The notes below the pieces were generated by a model that worked only from the letters and a program-made list of their open reading frames with translations, did not search any database and was not told where the DNA came from. The translations under genes and the position numbers were made by a program. From Streptomyces sp. DSM 110735 (GTDB taxonomy: Bacteria; Actinomycetota; Actinomycetes; Streptomycetales; Streptomycetaceae), in assembly GCF_016482685.1 (NCBI RefSeq), contig NZ_JACYHF010000005.1, positions 1-64,000 of the forward strand: 64,000 nt of DNA. The letters are read 5' to 3'. This document shows positions 51,422 to 61,293 of this stretch, piece after piece; the stretch's first letter is position 1, and each line of letters starts with the position of its first letter.

Positions 51422-51540
51422 GCGCGCCTTCTGGCAGGCGGCAGGGCGTTGTCCACAGGTTTCACCGGAGCGGCGGCGCCTTGTCCACAGGGTGGCGGCC
51501 CGCACAACGGCCTCGCGCGTGACGCCGTACGATCGAATCC

Positions 51541-52428
51541 ATGAGCACGCGGATCGCCTTCCTCAAGGGCCACGGCACCGAGAACGACTTCGTGATCGTT
51601 CCGGACCCCGACAACGCCCTCGACCTGTCCCCGGCCGCCGTCGCCGCCCTGTGCGACCGCCGCGCCGGTATCGGGGGTGACGGGGTGCTGCACGTGGTGC
51701 GGTCCGCCGCCCACCCCGAGGCCAAGGACATGGCCGACGAGGCCGAGTGGTTCATGGACTACCGCAACGGCGACGGCTCGATCGCGGAGATGTGCGGCAA
51801 CGGCGTCCGTGTGTTCGCGCGCTACCTCCAGCACGCCGGACATGTGGGCGCAGGTGACCTCGCGATCGCCACACGCGGCGGGGTGAAGCGCGTCCACATC
51901 GACAAGGCCGCCTCCCTCGACGGCCAGGGCGACATCACCGTGGGCATGGGCCGCGCGAGCCTCCCCGAGGGCGAGGTCACGGTGACCGTCGGCGAGCGGA
52001 GCTGGCCCGCGCGGAACGTCAACATGGGCAACCCGCACGCCGTCGCCTTCGTGGACGAGCTGGACCACGCGGGCAACCTGTACACCGCGCCGCCGGTGAG
52101 TCCCGCCGGCGCCTATCCCGAGGGCGTCAACGTCGAGTTCGTGGCCGACCGCGCCCCCCGCCACGTCGCCATGCGCGTGCACGAGCGCGGCTCCGGCGAG
52201 ACCCGCTCCTGCGGCACCGGCGCCTGCGCCGTCGCCGTGGCCACCGCCCGCCGCGACGGCGCCGACCCCGCCGTGACCGGTCTCCCGGCGACCTACACCG
52301 TGGACGTCCCCGGCGGCCGCCTGGTCATCACCGAGCGGCCCGACGGAGAGATCGAGATGACGGGCCCCGCCGTGATCGTCGCCGAGGGCGAGATCGACGC
52401 CGCATGGCTGGCGAACGCACTCGGCTGA
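51541..52428 (+). CDS. dapF: diaminopimelate epimerase
   Basis: DapF converts LL- to meso-diaminopimelate for lysine and peptidoglycan synthesis. The 295-residue protein has the two catalytic cysteines: Cys85 in EMCGNGVRVFARY and Cys224 in ETRSCGTGACAVAVA. The N-terminal FLKGHGTENDFVI and NMGNPHAVAFVD are characteristic. Streptomyces uses LL-diaminopimelate in its wall, so this enzyme chiefly serves the lysine pathway there. Confidence 0.96.
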   Translation: MSTRIAFLKGHGTENDFVIVPDPDNALDLSPAAVAALCDRRAGIGGDGVLHVVRSAAHPEAKDMADEAEWFMDYRNGDGSIAEMCGNGVRVFARYLQHAGHVGAGDLAIATRGGVKRVHIDKAASLDGQGDITVGMGRASLPEGEVTVTVGERSWPARNVNMGNPHAVAFVDELDHAGNLYTAPPVSPAGAYPEGVNVEFVADRAPRHVAMRVHERGSGETRSCGTGACAVAVATARRDGADPAVTGLPATYTVDVPGGRLVITERPDGEIEMTGPAVIVAEGEIDAAWLANALG

Positions 52429-52444
52429 CCAGGCCGTACCCCGG

Positions 52445-52468
52445 CCCCGGCGTCTCGGTACGCCGGGG
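52445..52468 (+). terminator. dapF terminator
   Basis: A perfect 9-bp stem (ccccggcgt/acgccgggg) with loop ctcggt lies 17 bp after dapF. It has no T-run. Confidence 0.65.
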
Positions 52469-52711
52469 CGGCAACGGTTGCGCGACCGGCCCGGTTCGAA
52501 ACCGCGGGCGACTTCAGGCCAGGTGGCGCAAATCTCAAACCTCATTTCCATCGCTCGAATGGGTGATCCGTTTCACGCTCGGCGGGAGGCGGTCGGCCGC
52601 GCGTGATGGGCTCGGTAGCATCAAGCACCGGCACGGACGGGGGAACGTCGCCATACCTGAGCCGCGTACGCCCTGCAGCCCCGTCCACCGGTCCACGAGC
52701 CGGAGGTGCCC

Positions 52712-54862
52712 ATGAGTGCGGAGGCCACAAACCCTGCGACCGCCGGCCCGGTAGCGCCCACAGCGCCCACCGTGGCCCGCAGGAAGTCCCGGCCACGGAT
52801 CGACCTGCGCCGCCTCGGCCGGGCCGCGCTGCTGGGTCCCGCCACCCGGGGCAAGCTCCCGGCCGCCATCGGGCACGTGGCCGAGGCGCACCGCGCCCAC
52901 CACCCCGACGCCGACCTCGGCCCGCTGCGTCGCGCCTATCTGCTCGCGGAGTCCTCGCACCGCGGCCAGATGCGCAAGAGCGGCGAGCCGTACATCACCC
53001 ACCCCCTCGCCGTCACCCTGATTCTTGCTCAACTCGGCGCCGAGACGACCACGTTGGTCGCCTCCCTGCTCCACGACACCGTCGAGGACACCGAGGTGAC
53101 GCTGGACCAGGTGCGGGAGCAGTTCGGGGAGGAGGTCCGCTACCTGGTCGACGGCGTCACCAAACTGGAGAAGGTCGACTACGGCGCCGCCGCCGAGCCC
53201 GAGACCTTCCGCAAGATGCTCGTTGCCACCGGCAACGACGTACGCGTGATGTCGATCAAGCTCGCGGACCGCCTGCACAACATGCGCACCCTCGGCGTGA
53301 TGCGCCCCGAGAAACAGGCGCGCATCGCCAAGGTCACCCGAGACGTCCTCATCCCGCTCGCCGAACGCCTCGGTGTGCAGGCGCTCAAGACCGAGCTGGA
53401 GGACCTGGTCTTCGCCATCCTCCACCCGGAGGAGTACCGGACCGTCAGAGAGCTGATCGCACAGAACGCCGCCCGCGCCGACGACCCGCTGGAAGAGATC
53501 GCCGAAGAGGTCCGCGCGGTGCTGCGCGAGGCCGACATCCCCGCCGAAGTCCTCATCCGCCCCCGGCACTTCGTCTCCCTGCACCGCGTCAGCCGCAAGC
53601 GCGGCGAACTGCGCGGCACCGACTTCGGCCGGCTGCTCGTCCTCGTGAACGAGGACGCCGACTGCTACGGCGTCCTCGGCGAACTGCACACCTGCATGAC
53701 GCCGGTCGTCTCGGAGTTCAAGGACTTCATCGCCGTACCCAAGTTCAACCTGTACCAGTCGCTGCACACCGCCGTCGCCCGCGCCGACGGCCAGATCGCC
53801 GAAGTCCTCATCCGCACCCACCAGATGCACCGCACCGCCGAGGCGGGCGTGATCGCGCTCGGCAACCCCTACACGGCGCCCGAGGAACAGGCGGCGGCCG
53901 ACGGCGAGCGCGTCGACCCCACCCGCCCCGGCTGGCTCTCCCGCCTCCTCGACTGGCAGCGCGCCGCGCCCGACCCCGACACCTTCTGGTCCACCCTGCG
54001 CGAGGACCTCGCCCAGGACCGCGAGATCACCGTCGTCCGCCCCGACGGCGGCACCCTGGGGCTGCCCGAGGGCGCCACCTGCGTCGACGCCGCCTACGCG
54101 CAGTACGGCGACGACGCCCACGCCTGCATCGGCGCCCGCGTCAACGGCCGCCTCGCCCGGCTCAGCACCGTCCTGCACGACGGCGACACCGTGCAGCTCC
54201 TCATGGGCCAGGACCCCGCCTCCGAGCCCTCCCGCGAATGGCTGGAGCACGCCCACACCCCGGCCGCGCGCATCGCCATCCAGCGGTGGCTCGCGGCCCA
54301 TCCCGGCGACGACACGCCGTCCGCCGAAGCACAGGCTCCCGCCGAAGCACAGGCTCCCGCCGAGGACGCGGCTCCCGGGCGCCCCACCGCCGGTGCCCCC
54401 GCCGAGCCTCCGCCGGGCGCCGACGTGATCGCGGACATGCCCGGAGCCGCCGTACGGCTCGCCGGGTGCTGTACGCCCGTGCCGCCCGACGACATCAAGG
54501 GCTTCGCCGTGCGCGGGGGAGTGGTGACCGTCCACCGCGCCGAGTGCGCCGTGGCGGAGCGCATGAGGGAGCGGGGGCGCACGGAGGTCGGCGTGCGCTG
54601 GGGGGACAGCGCCGGATGCCGGGTCACCCTGGTCGCTGAATCGTTCGGCCGCCCGCATCTGCTGGCCGACCTCACCGAGGTGATGGCCCTGGAAGGCGCC
54701 GAGATCATCTCCGCCACCGTCGCCCCGCCCACCGAGCAGCGCGTCCACCACAGCTACACGCTCCAACTCCCCGACGCGGCACGGCTCCCGGCGCTGATGC
54801 GCGCGATGCGCGACGTGCCGGGGGTGTACGACGTGAACCGGGCACAGGGACCCGCCTCCTGA
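52712..54862 (+). CDS. rshA: RelA/SpoT homologue ((p)ppGpp synthetase/hydrolase), RshA-like
   Basis: The 716-residue protein has an HD hydrolase domain (about 70-260; HDTVEDT with His121-Asp122), a RelA/SpoT synthetase domain (about 290-400; FKDFIAVPKFNLYQSLHTAV, AEVLIRTHQMH), a TGS domain (about 440-505) and a C-terminal zinc-finger/ACT region (GCCTPVPPDDIKGF, then VMALEGAEIISA). The synthetase charge motif (RFDD/EFDD type) reads ELRGTDFG here, so synthetase strength is uncertain. A duplicated 18-bp segment (54323-54358) lies in the Ala/Pro linker. GGAGG is 5 bp before the ATG. The position matches rshA (SCO5794) of S. coelicolor. The main RelA is a different gene. Confidence 0.87.
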   Translation: MSAEATNPATAGPVAPTAPTVARRKSRPRIDLRRLGRAALLGPATRGKLPAAIGHVAEAHRAHHPDADLGPLRRAYLLAESSHRGQMRKSGEPYITHPLAVTLILAQLGAETTTLVASLLHDTVEDTEVTLDQVREQFGEEVRYLVDGVTKLEKVDYGAAAEPETFRKMLVATGNDVRVMSIKLADRLHNMRTLGVMRPEKQARIAKVTRDVLIPLAERLGVQALKTELEDLVFAILHPEEYRTVRELIAQNAARADDPLEEIAEEVRAVLREADIPAEVLIRPRHFVSLHRVSRKRGELRGTDFGRLLVLVNEDADCYGVLGELHTCMTPVVSEFKDFIAVPKFNLYQSLHTAVARADGQIAEVLIRTHQMHRTAEAGVIALGNPYTAPEEQAAADGERVDPTRPGWLSRLLDWQRAAPDPDTFWSTLREDLAQDREITVVRPDGGTLGLPEGATCVDAAYAQYGDDAHACIGARVNGRLARLSTVLHDGDTVQLLMGQDPASEPSREWLEHAHTPAARIAIQRWLAAHPGDDTPSAEAQAPAEAQAPAEDAAPGRPTAGAPAEPPPGADVIADMPGAAVRLAGCCTPVPPDDIKGFAVRGGVVTVHRAECAVAERMRERGRTEVGVRWGDSAGCRVTLVAESFGRPHLLADLTEVMALEGAEIISATVAPPTEQRVHHSYTLQLPDAARLPALMRAMRDVPGVYDVNRAQGPAS

Positions 54863-55042
54863 GCGCCGGGACGCGCGCCCTGAGCGCGCGGCGTGCCTCG
54901 GGTCCGCCTCCGCCACGAGCCGCGCGCCGGAGCCCGACTCCGCCGACCACGGGGCTGTTCCTGGGCCACGGACGCAACCCGATCGGGTGGGCCGGGCGCG
55001 CGCCGTCGCCGTGGCGCGGTGGCGCGCTGGTAGCGGTGGGGC

Positions 55043-56560
55043 ATGTCGTTCAACCTCCACCCGCGTCCGATCCCCGGCCTCCGTCGCGTACGCCGCTCCA
55101 CGGCGGGACTGCTCGCCTCCGCCGTCGCGGTCTGCCTGGTCGCCGCCGGAGCCCCCGCCGAACCCCTGGGCGTCGGCGACCGGCTCTACCCGACCCTGGG
55201 CAACCCCGGCTACGACGTGGCGTCGTACGACCTCGCCTTCACCTACTCCGGCCGCAACGACAAGCCGCTGAGCGCCGTCACCACCATCCGGGCCCGGACG
55301 ACCGCCACGCTCGACCGCCTCAACCTCGACTTCGCCCACGGCACCGTCGAGTCCGTCCAGGTCGACGGGCGCCCGGCCGCGTTCACCGGCGCGGGGGAGG
55401 ACCTGGTCGTGACCCCGGACCACCCGCTGCCGCTGGGGAGCTGGACCCGGATCACCGTGCGGCACACCAGCGACCCGGTCGCCGCGAAGGACCAGGAGGG
55501 CGGCTGGGTGCGCACCACGGACGGCCTCGCCATGGCCAACCAGGCCGACGCCGCGCACCTGGTCTTCCCGTGCAACGACCACCCGTCCGACAAGGCGATG
55601 TTCACCTTCCGGATCACCGCCCCGAACGACTACACGGCCGTGGCCAACGGACTGCCCACCGGCACCGCCCGGGGCACCCGCACCACCACCTGGTCCTACC
55701 GCTCCGCGCATCCCATGGCCACCGAACTCGCCCAGGTGTCCATCGGCCGCTCCACGGTCGTCCACCGCAAGGGCCCGCACGGTCTGCCGGTGCGCGACGT
55801 CGTCCCCACCGCCGACCGCAAGACCCTCGAACCCTGGCTCGCCAGGACACCCGGCCAGATCGCCTGGCTGGAGAGCAAGGTCGGCCCGTACCCCTTCGAG
55901 ACCTACGGCGTGCTGATGGCACAGGCCAGCACCGGGTTCGAGCTGGAGACCCAGACCCTCTCCCTGTTCGAGAAGGGCATCTTCACCGAGCCCGCCTACC
56001 CGAAGTGGTACATCGAGTCGGTCATGGTGCACGAGCTGTCCCACCAGTGGTTCGGCGACAGCGTCAGCCCCCGCACCTGGTCCGACGTGTGGCTGAACGA
56101 GGGGCACGCCACCTGGTACGAGGAGCTGTACGCCCAGGAGAAGGCGGACCGGCCCATGGCGGACCGGATGAAGGCCGCCTACGGCGCCTCCGACCGCTGG
56201 CGCGAGGCCGGCGGCCCGCCCGGACGCCCCAAGCCGCCCGCCCCCGGCCAGAAGATCGGCATCTTCCGCCCCAACATCTACGACGGCGCCGCGCTCGTCC
56301 TCTACGCCCTGCGCCAGGAGATCGGCCGCGCCGCCTTCGAGCGCCTGGAGAAGGTCTGGGTCCAGCAGAACCGGGACTCCAGCGTCGGCACCGCCGACTT
56401 CGTCCGGCTCGCCTCCTCGATCGGCGGCCGCGACCTGAGCGGCTTCTTCCAGGACTGGCTCTACGGCGCGAAGACCCCGCCGATGCCCGGCCACCCGGAC
56501 TGGAAGCCGGCCGCTCCCGCCCCGGCCAAGGGCGCCGGAGGACCCAAGGGCGGCGCCTGA
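55043..56560 (+). CDS. secreted M1-family zinc metallopeptidase
   Basis: The 505-residue peptidase has a signal peptide with a basic start (LRRVRRSTAGLLASAVAV), an N-terminal beta domain, and the zinc motif HELSHQW-17-NEGHATWYE (HEXXH-18-E). The usual exopeptidase GAMEN is replaced by STGFELETQTL, as in an actinobacterial subgroup where the Glu of LETQT is expected to take its role. There is no C-terminal helical domain, so it is shorter than PepN (about 850). It ends in a Pro/Ala/Gly/Lys-rich tail. It is probably exported. Confidence 0.87.
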   Translation: MSFNLHPRPIPGLRRVRRSTAGLLASAVAVCLVAAGAPAEPLGVGDRLYPTLGNPGYDVASYDLAFTYSGRNDKPLSAVTTIRARTTATLDRLNLDFAHGTVESVQVDGRPAAFTGAGEDLVVTPDHPLPLGSWTRITVRHTSDPVAAKDQEGGWVRTTDGLAMANQADAAHLVFPCNDHPSDKAMFTFRITAPNDYTAVANGLPTGTARGTRTTTWSYRSAHPMATELAQVSIGRSTVVHRKGPHGLPVRDVVPTADRKTLEPWLARTPGQIAWLESKVGPYPFETYGVLMAQASTGFELETQTLSLFEKGIFTEPAYPKWYIESVMVHELSHQWFGDSVSPRTWSDVWLNEGHATWYEELYAQEKADRPMADRMKAAYGASDRWREAGGPPGRPKPPAPGQKIGIFRPNIYDGAALVLYALRQEIGRAAFERLEKVWVQQNRDSSVGTADFVRLASSIGGRDLSGFFQDWLYGAKTPPMPGHPDWKPAAPAPAKGAGGPKGGA

Positions 56561-56764
56561 GCCCTGGAGCCGCGCAGTGTGCCTTCCGCCCCGCGCTCCC
56601 TCCGCCCCCGCGATAACGCGGTGACGGGACGCGCCGCGCCGTGCGAACATCTTCGGGCGGCGCGGCACGGTACCCGGGGAATCTCCCGGGGTACCAGAAC
56701 GTTGTCCCAGATGTCCGGTGCCCACTCCGGCGACCGGACCGCAACCCATCGACGTAAGGACCCA

Positions 56765-58255
56765 ATGACCTCCTCTTCTTCCCCTTCCCAGGACTCCAAG
56801 CGCCGCGCGCACGCCTACCCCGAAGGGCTTCGGGCCGATGCCCTGATGGAAGAGGACGTCGCCTGGAGGCACGACATCGACGGCGAGCGGGACGGCGACC
56901 AGTTCGACCGCTCCGAGCGCGCGGCCCTGCGCCGGGTCGCGGGACTGTCCACCGAGCTGGAGGACGTCACCGAGGTCGAGTACCGGCAGCTCCGTCTGGA
57001 GCGGGTCGTGCTCGTCGGTGTGTGGACCACCGGCACCGCAGCGGACGCGGACAACTCCCTCGCGGAGCTGGCCGCCCTCGCGGAGACGGCGGGCGCCCTC
57101 GTGCTCGACGGCGTGGTCCAGCGCCGCGACAAGCCCGACGCGGCCACCTACATCGGCTCCGGCAAGGCGCTCGAACTGCGCGACGTCGTGCTCGAGACCG
57201 GCGCCGACACCGTGATCTGCGACGGTGAGCTGAGCCCCGGCCAGCTCATCCAGTTGGAGGACGTCGTCAAGGTCAAGGTCATCGACCGTACGGCCCTGAT
57301 CCTCGACATCTTCGCCCAGCACGCCAAGTCCCGCGAGGGCAAGGCGCAGGTCGCGCTCGCCCAGATGCAGTACATGCTGCCCAGGCTGCGCGGCTGGGGT
57401 CAGTCGCTGTCCCGGCAGATGGGTGGCGGTCGCGGCGGCCTCGCCACGCGTGGTCCCGGTGAGACCAAGATCGAGACGGACCGGCGCCGTATCCGCGAGA
57501 AGATGGCGAAGATGCGCCGGGAGATCGCGGAGATGAAGACCGGCCGCGAGGTCAAGCGGCAGGAGCGCCGACGCAACAAGGTGCCCTCCGTCGCCATCGC
57601 GGGCTACACCAACGCGGGCAAGTCCTCCCTGCTCAACCGCCTCACCGGCGCCGGTGTCCTGGTCGAGAACGCGCTGTTCGCGACCCTGGACCCGACCGTC
57701 CGCCGCGCGGAGACCCCGAGCGGCCGGGTGTACACGCTGGCCGACACCGTGGGCTTCGTCCGGCACCTGCCGCACCACCTGGTCGAGGCGTTCCGCTCCA
57801 CCATGGAGGAGGTCGGCGACGCCGACCTGATCCTGCACGTGGTGGACGGCTCGCACCCCGTCCCGGAGGAGCAGCTCGCCGCCGTGCGCGAGGTCATCCG
57901 GGAGGTCGGTGCCACCGACGTGCCCGAGATCGTCGTGATCAACAAGGCGGACGCGGCCGACCCGCTGGTCCTCCAGCGGCTGCTGCGGGTCGAGAAGCGG
58001 TCCATCGCGGTCTCGGCGCGCACCGGCCAGGGTCTCGAAGAGCTGCTCACGCTGATCGACGACGAACTGCCCCGCCCCTCGGTCGAGGTCGAGGCGCTCG
58101 TCCCGTACACGCACGGCAAGCTCGTCGCCCGCGCCCACACCGAGGGCGAGGTGCTCTCCGAGGAGCACACGGGCGAGGGCACCCTGATCAAGGTCCGGGT
58201 GCACGCGGAACTGGCCGCCGAGCTGGCGCCGTACACGCCTGCTGCCACGGCCTGA
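56765..58255 (+). CDS. hflX: ribosome-associated GTPase HflX
   Basis: HflX splits stalled 70S ribosomes during stress. The 496-residue protein has the N-terminal HflX domain (VVQRRDKPDAATYIGSGKAL, GGRGGLATRGPGETKIETDRR region) and the G domain with G1 GYTNAGKSSL, G3 DTVGFVRHLPHHLVEAF and G4 NKAD. An actinobacterial N-terminal extension of about 60 acidic residues is present. AAGGA lies before the ATG at 56765. Confidence 0.95.
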   Translation: MTSSSSPSQDSKRRAHAYPEGLRADALMEEDVAWRHDIDGERDGDQFDRSERAALRRVAGLSTELEDVTEVEYRQLRLERVVLVGVWTTGTAADADNSLAELAALAETAGALVLDGVVQRRDKPDAATYIGSGKALELRDVVLETGADTVICDGELSPGQLIQLEDVVKVKVIDRTALILDIFAQHAKSREGKAQVALAQMQYMLPRLRGWGQSLSRQMGGGRGGLATRGPGETKIETDRRRIREKMAKMRREIAEMKTGREVKRQERRRNKVPSVAIAGYTNAGKSSLLNRLTGAGVLVENALFATLDPTVRRAETPSGRVYTLADTVGFVRHLPHHLVEAFRSTMEEVGDADLILHVVDGSHPVPEEQLAAVREVIREVGATDVPEIVVINKADAADPLVLQRLLRVEKRSIAVSARTGQGLEELLTLIDDELPRPSVEVEALVPYTHGKLVARAHTEGEVLSEEHTGEGTLIKVRVHAELAAELAPYTPAATA

Positions 58256-58262
58256 CGCACAC

Positions 58263-58313
58263 GACGAGGCCCCGCCGACCCTTCCGTGAGGAGAGGGACG
58301 GCGGGGCCTCGTC
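58263..58313. terminator. bidirectional terminator, hflX / protease
   Basis: A 15-bp perfect stem (gacgaggccccgccg and complement) with a 21-nt loop lies between the convergent hflX and the protease gene at 58341. It serves both. Confidence 0.8.
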
Positions 58314-58340
58314 ATGCCTGGGGCGCGTCGCGCGCGGGGC

Positions 58341-59558
58341 TCAGTTCCCGGCGAACTGCTTGCTCACCGAGTCGTACACGCCCTTGGCCACCTCACCGAG
58401 CCGAGGACCGGCCAGCCAGCCCGAGGAGGCCGGGCCGATCGAGGTGTTGGAGACCAGCGTCGGCTTGCCGTCGCCGCCCGCCTCCACCCAGCCGCCGCCG
58501 GAGGAACCGCCCGTCATGGTGCAGCCGATGCGGTACATCGTCGGGTCCGCCTTGGCGATCGACAGCCGGCCCGGCTTGTCGGTGCACTGGTACAGCCGCT
58601 GCCCGTTGAACGGCGCCGCCGCCGGATAACCGCTCGCCGTGAGGCTCTGCACGTCGGTCGCCGCCGGGGCGTTGAAGTCCACCGGCAGCGCGCCGCCGAC
58701 CGTCTCCTCCAGCGACTTGCCGCCGCTGCCCTGCTCCGGCGTCACATGGATCACCGCGAAGTCGTACGAGGCACCGTTGCCGCCGGTCTCGCCGCCGCCG
58801 TCGATCCACTGCTGCGAGGTCTTCGCCGAGTCGGCCCACCACACCCCGTACGGCGCGACCTCCGCCCGCGAGGCGGTCTTCATCTCGGCGGGCGAGAGGC
58901 TCTGGTTGTTGTACGACGGCACGAAGGCGATGTTGCGGTACCAGCCGCCCTTCTTGCCCGCGTGCACACAGTGCCCCGCCGTCCAGATGAGGTTGGACTT
59001 GCCGGGGTGCGCCGGGTCCTCCACGACCGTCGCCGAGCAGACCATCGTGCCCTTGGGGGCGTCGAAGAACACCTTGCCGGAGGTGGCGGCGTTGACGTGG
59101 TACGGCGCCTTGACCGACTGCGCCTGCACCGGCTGCGGCGTCGGGTCCGTCACGCCCTGGTCGCCGGAGAGGTCGCCGTCACCGACGCTCTTGGCCGGGT
59201 CGTCGGCGTCGCGCATCCGGTCGGGGTCCCACAGACCCTTGATGATCGGGTTGATGAAGTCGTTGGCCTCGCGCAGCCAGTCGTCCCGGTCCCAGTTCTT
59301 CCAGGCGCCGTTCTTCCACTTGTCCATGTCGATGCCGTGCTCCCTCAGCTTCTTGCTGAGGTCACCCGGAACCCTGACCTTGCCGTCGCCCAGAGCGCCC
59401 GCGCCCGCCGCCGCCGTTGGTGAACCGCTCGCGTTGTCGTCGCCGCCACAGGCGGTGGCCGTCATCGCGAGCGCGGAGGCGAGCGCGACGGCCGCCAGCG
59501 TTCTGCGGGCGCCGCCCCCTCCCCGGCGAACGATGGACGCCGGACGTATGGATCGCAT
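58341..59558 (-). CDS. trypsin-like serine protease lipoprotein
   Basis: The 405-residue protein has a basic signal peptide with lipobox-like MTATAC followed by GGDDN, then a linker domain with a Trp/Asp-rich segment (about 80-125) and a chymotrypsin-fold domain. The catalytic triad is visible: His in WTAGHCVH, Asp in SYDFAVIHV, Ser in GGSSGGGW. Two cysteine pairs (MVCSA...GHC; QC...GC) suggest disulfides. It is probably anchored on the cell surface. Its substrate is unknown. Confidence 0.88.
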   Translation of the reverse strand: MRSIRPASIVRRGGGGARRTLAAVALASALAMTATACGGDDNASGSPTAAAGAGALGDGKVRVPGDLSKKLREHGIDMDKWKNGAWKNWDRDDWLREANDFINPIIKGLWDPDRMRDADDPAKSVGDGDLSGDQGVTDPTPQPVQAQSVKAPYHVNAATSGKVFFDAPKGTMVCSATVVEDPAHPGKSNLIWTAGHCVHAGKKGGWYRNIAFVPSYNNQSLSPAEMKTASRAEVAPYGVWWADSAKTSQQWIDGGGETGGNGASYDFAVIHVTPEQGSGGKSLEETVGGALPVDFNAPAATDVQSLTASGYPAAAPFNGQRLYQCTDKPGRLSIAKADPTMYRIGCTMTGGSSGGGWVEAGGDGKPTLVSNTSIGPASSGWLAGPRLGEVAKGVYDSVSKQFAGN

Positions 59559-59847
59559 GGTCGTGACTCCCCCTGCTGTGAAGGAATATGGTGCTTCGGC
59601 CTGTCATCGGCGGTCCGCTCGGGGCGAGTTCGTGCCGAAGGCGTGGCCGACTGGGAACGGGAACACACACTATGCGGTCGCCGTGGGGGACTTCCGACGG
59701 AACCGCAACGGTTACGTCACGGCAATGATCTTGAGGCAACCCGTAACCCGGGGGCCGGTGCGCGGTTGGTAGCGGTTGGGGGCCCGTGGCCGGTGCCCGG
59801 TCCCCGACCATCAACTCGCCTGTGGACAGCGGGGAGGACAGCGAGCC

Positions 59848-61293
59848 GTGGCCGTGACCGAGTCGGAGGCTGGAGGCGCGTACGGGGAAGCCCCGGCCGT
59901 GCACGAGGGGATTCTCGGGCGCCAGTCGGCGCGCGAGTCCGCGGCCCGCACCTATGCCCGCGCGCTGCCCATCGTGCCGGTGCGGGCGCGCGGTCTGACC
60001 ATCGAGGGCGCCGACGGCCGCCGTTACCTGGACTGCCTCTCCGGCGCCGGAGCCCTCGCGCTCGGCCACAACCACCCGGTCGTGCTGGAGGCCATCCGCG
60101 CCGTCCTCGACTCCGGCGCCCCGCTCTCCGTCCTGGACCTGGCGACGCCGGTCAAGGACCGGTTCATCACCGAGCTGTTCCACACCCTGCCGCCCGGACT
60201 GGCCGACCGCGCCCGGGTCCAGTTCTGCGGGCCTGCGGGCACCGACGCGGTCGAGGCCGCGCTCAAACTGGTCCGGGCCGCCACCGGCCGCACCGGCGTC
60301 CTCGCCTTCACCGGCGCCTACCACGGCATGACCGCGGGCGCCCTCGCCGTCTCCGGCGGCGCCGACGAGGTGCGGGTCGCCCGGCTGCCCTATCCGCAGG
60401 ACTACCGCTGCCCCTTCGGCGTCGGCGGCGCGCACGGCGCCGAACTCTCCGCCCGCTGGACCGAGTCCCTCCTCGACGATCCCAAGTCCGGTGTCCCGCT
60501 GCCCGCCGGGATGATCCTCGAACCCGTCCAGGGCGAGGGCGGGGTGCTTCCGGCCCCGGACGACTGGCTGCGCCGGATGCGCCGGATCACCGCCGACCGG
60601 TCCGTCCCGCTCATCGCCGACGAGGTCCAGACCGGCGTCGGCCGGACCGGCGCCTTCTGGGCCGTCGACCACAGCGGCATCACCCCCGACGTGATGGTCC
60701 TGTCCAAGGCCATCGGCGGCAGCCTCCCGCTGGCCGTGGTCGTCTACCGCGAGGACCTCGACGTCTGGCGCCCCGGCGCCCACGCGGGTACCTTCCGGGG
60801 CAACCAGCTCGCCATGGCCGCGGGCACCGCCACCCTGGCCTACGTCCGCGAGAACGGCCTCGCCGACCGCGCCGCCGCCCTCGGCGCCCGGATGCTGACC
60901 CAACTCCGCGAACTGCAGGGGCGGTTCCCCTGTGTCGGGGACGTACGGGGACGCGGACTGATGATCGGGGTCGAACTGGTGAACCCGGAGGTCCCGAGCG
61001 CGGCCCCCGGCACCGACTCTGGCGCACCGTTCACCGCCACCGCCCCGCACCCGGCCGACCCCGAACTCGCCCTCGCCGTCCAGCGGGAGTGCCTCGACCG
61101 CGGTCTGATCGTGGAACTCGGCGGACGCCACAACGCTGTCGTACGCCTCCTGCCGCCGCTCACCATCACCGACGAACAGGCGGCGGCCGTCCTGGACCGC
61201 CTCACCGACGCGGTGACGGCCGCGGCCCGTTACCACCCGGGCCACGCCACCCCGCCCCGACGGCCCGCGATCCCGGCCGAACGCACCGGCTAG
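59848..61293 (+). CDS. class-III aminotransferase (diaminobutyrate-2-oxoglutarate type)
   Basis: The 481-residue PLP aminotransferase has the family segments GPAGTDAVEAALKLVRAATGR, TGAYHGMTAGALAVSG, EPVQGEGGVLPA, DEVQTGVGRTG and the lysine loop LSKAIGGSLPLAVVVY. It resembles L-2,4-diaminobutyrate transaminases such as RhbA and Dat. In siderophore clusters that supply 1,3-diaminopropane or a related diamine, this enzyme starts the pathway. The GTG at 59848 has GGAGGA 10 bp upstream. A diaminobutyrate decarboxylase is not adjacent within the window. Confidence 0.88.
   Translation: MAVTESEAGGAYGEAPAVHEGILGRQSARESAARTYARALPIVPVRARGLTIEGADGRRYLDCLSGAGALALGHNHPVVLEAIRAVLDSGAPLSVLDLATPVKDRFITELFHTLPPGLADRARVQFCGPAGTDAVEAALKLVRAATGRTGVLAFTGAYHGMTAGALAVSGGADEVRVARLPYPQDYRCPFGVGGAHGAELSARWTESLLDDPKSGVPLPAGMILEPVQGEGGVLPAPDDWLRRMRRITADRSVPLIADEVQTGVGRTGAFWAVDHSGITPDVMVLSKAIGGSLPLAVVVYREDLDVWRPGAHAGTFRGNQLAMAAGTATLAYVRENGLADRAAALGARMLTQLRELQGRFPCVGDVRGRGLMIGVELVNPEVPSAAPGTDSGAPFTATAPHPADPELALAVQRECLDRGLIVELGGRHNAVVRLLPPLTITDEQAAAVLDRLTDAVTAAARYHPGHATPPRRPAIPAERTG

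Noticed and set aside
56669..56695. Hairpin ggtaccc...ggggtacc before hflX as a terminator
   Set aside because: The inner arms need bulges and there is no T-run; it is too weak to call, although it may end the M1 peptidase transcript.
52535..58315. A 1926-codon open frame on the minus strand across rshA, the M1 peptidase gene and hflX
   Set aside because: Low-complexity Gly/Val/Asp-rich translation with no motifs, opposite three well-defined genes.
59559..59847. Iron-box search before the siderophore aminotransferase
   Set aside because: No TTAGGTTAGGCTAACCTAA-like sequence was found by eye, so iron control by DmdR at this promoter is not claimed.
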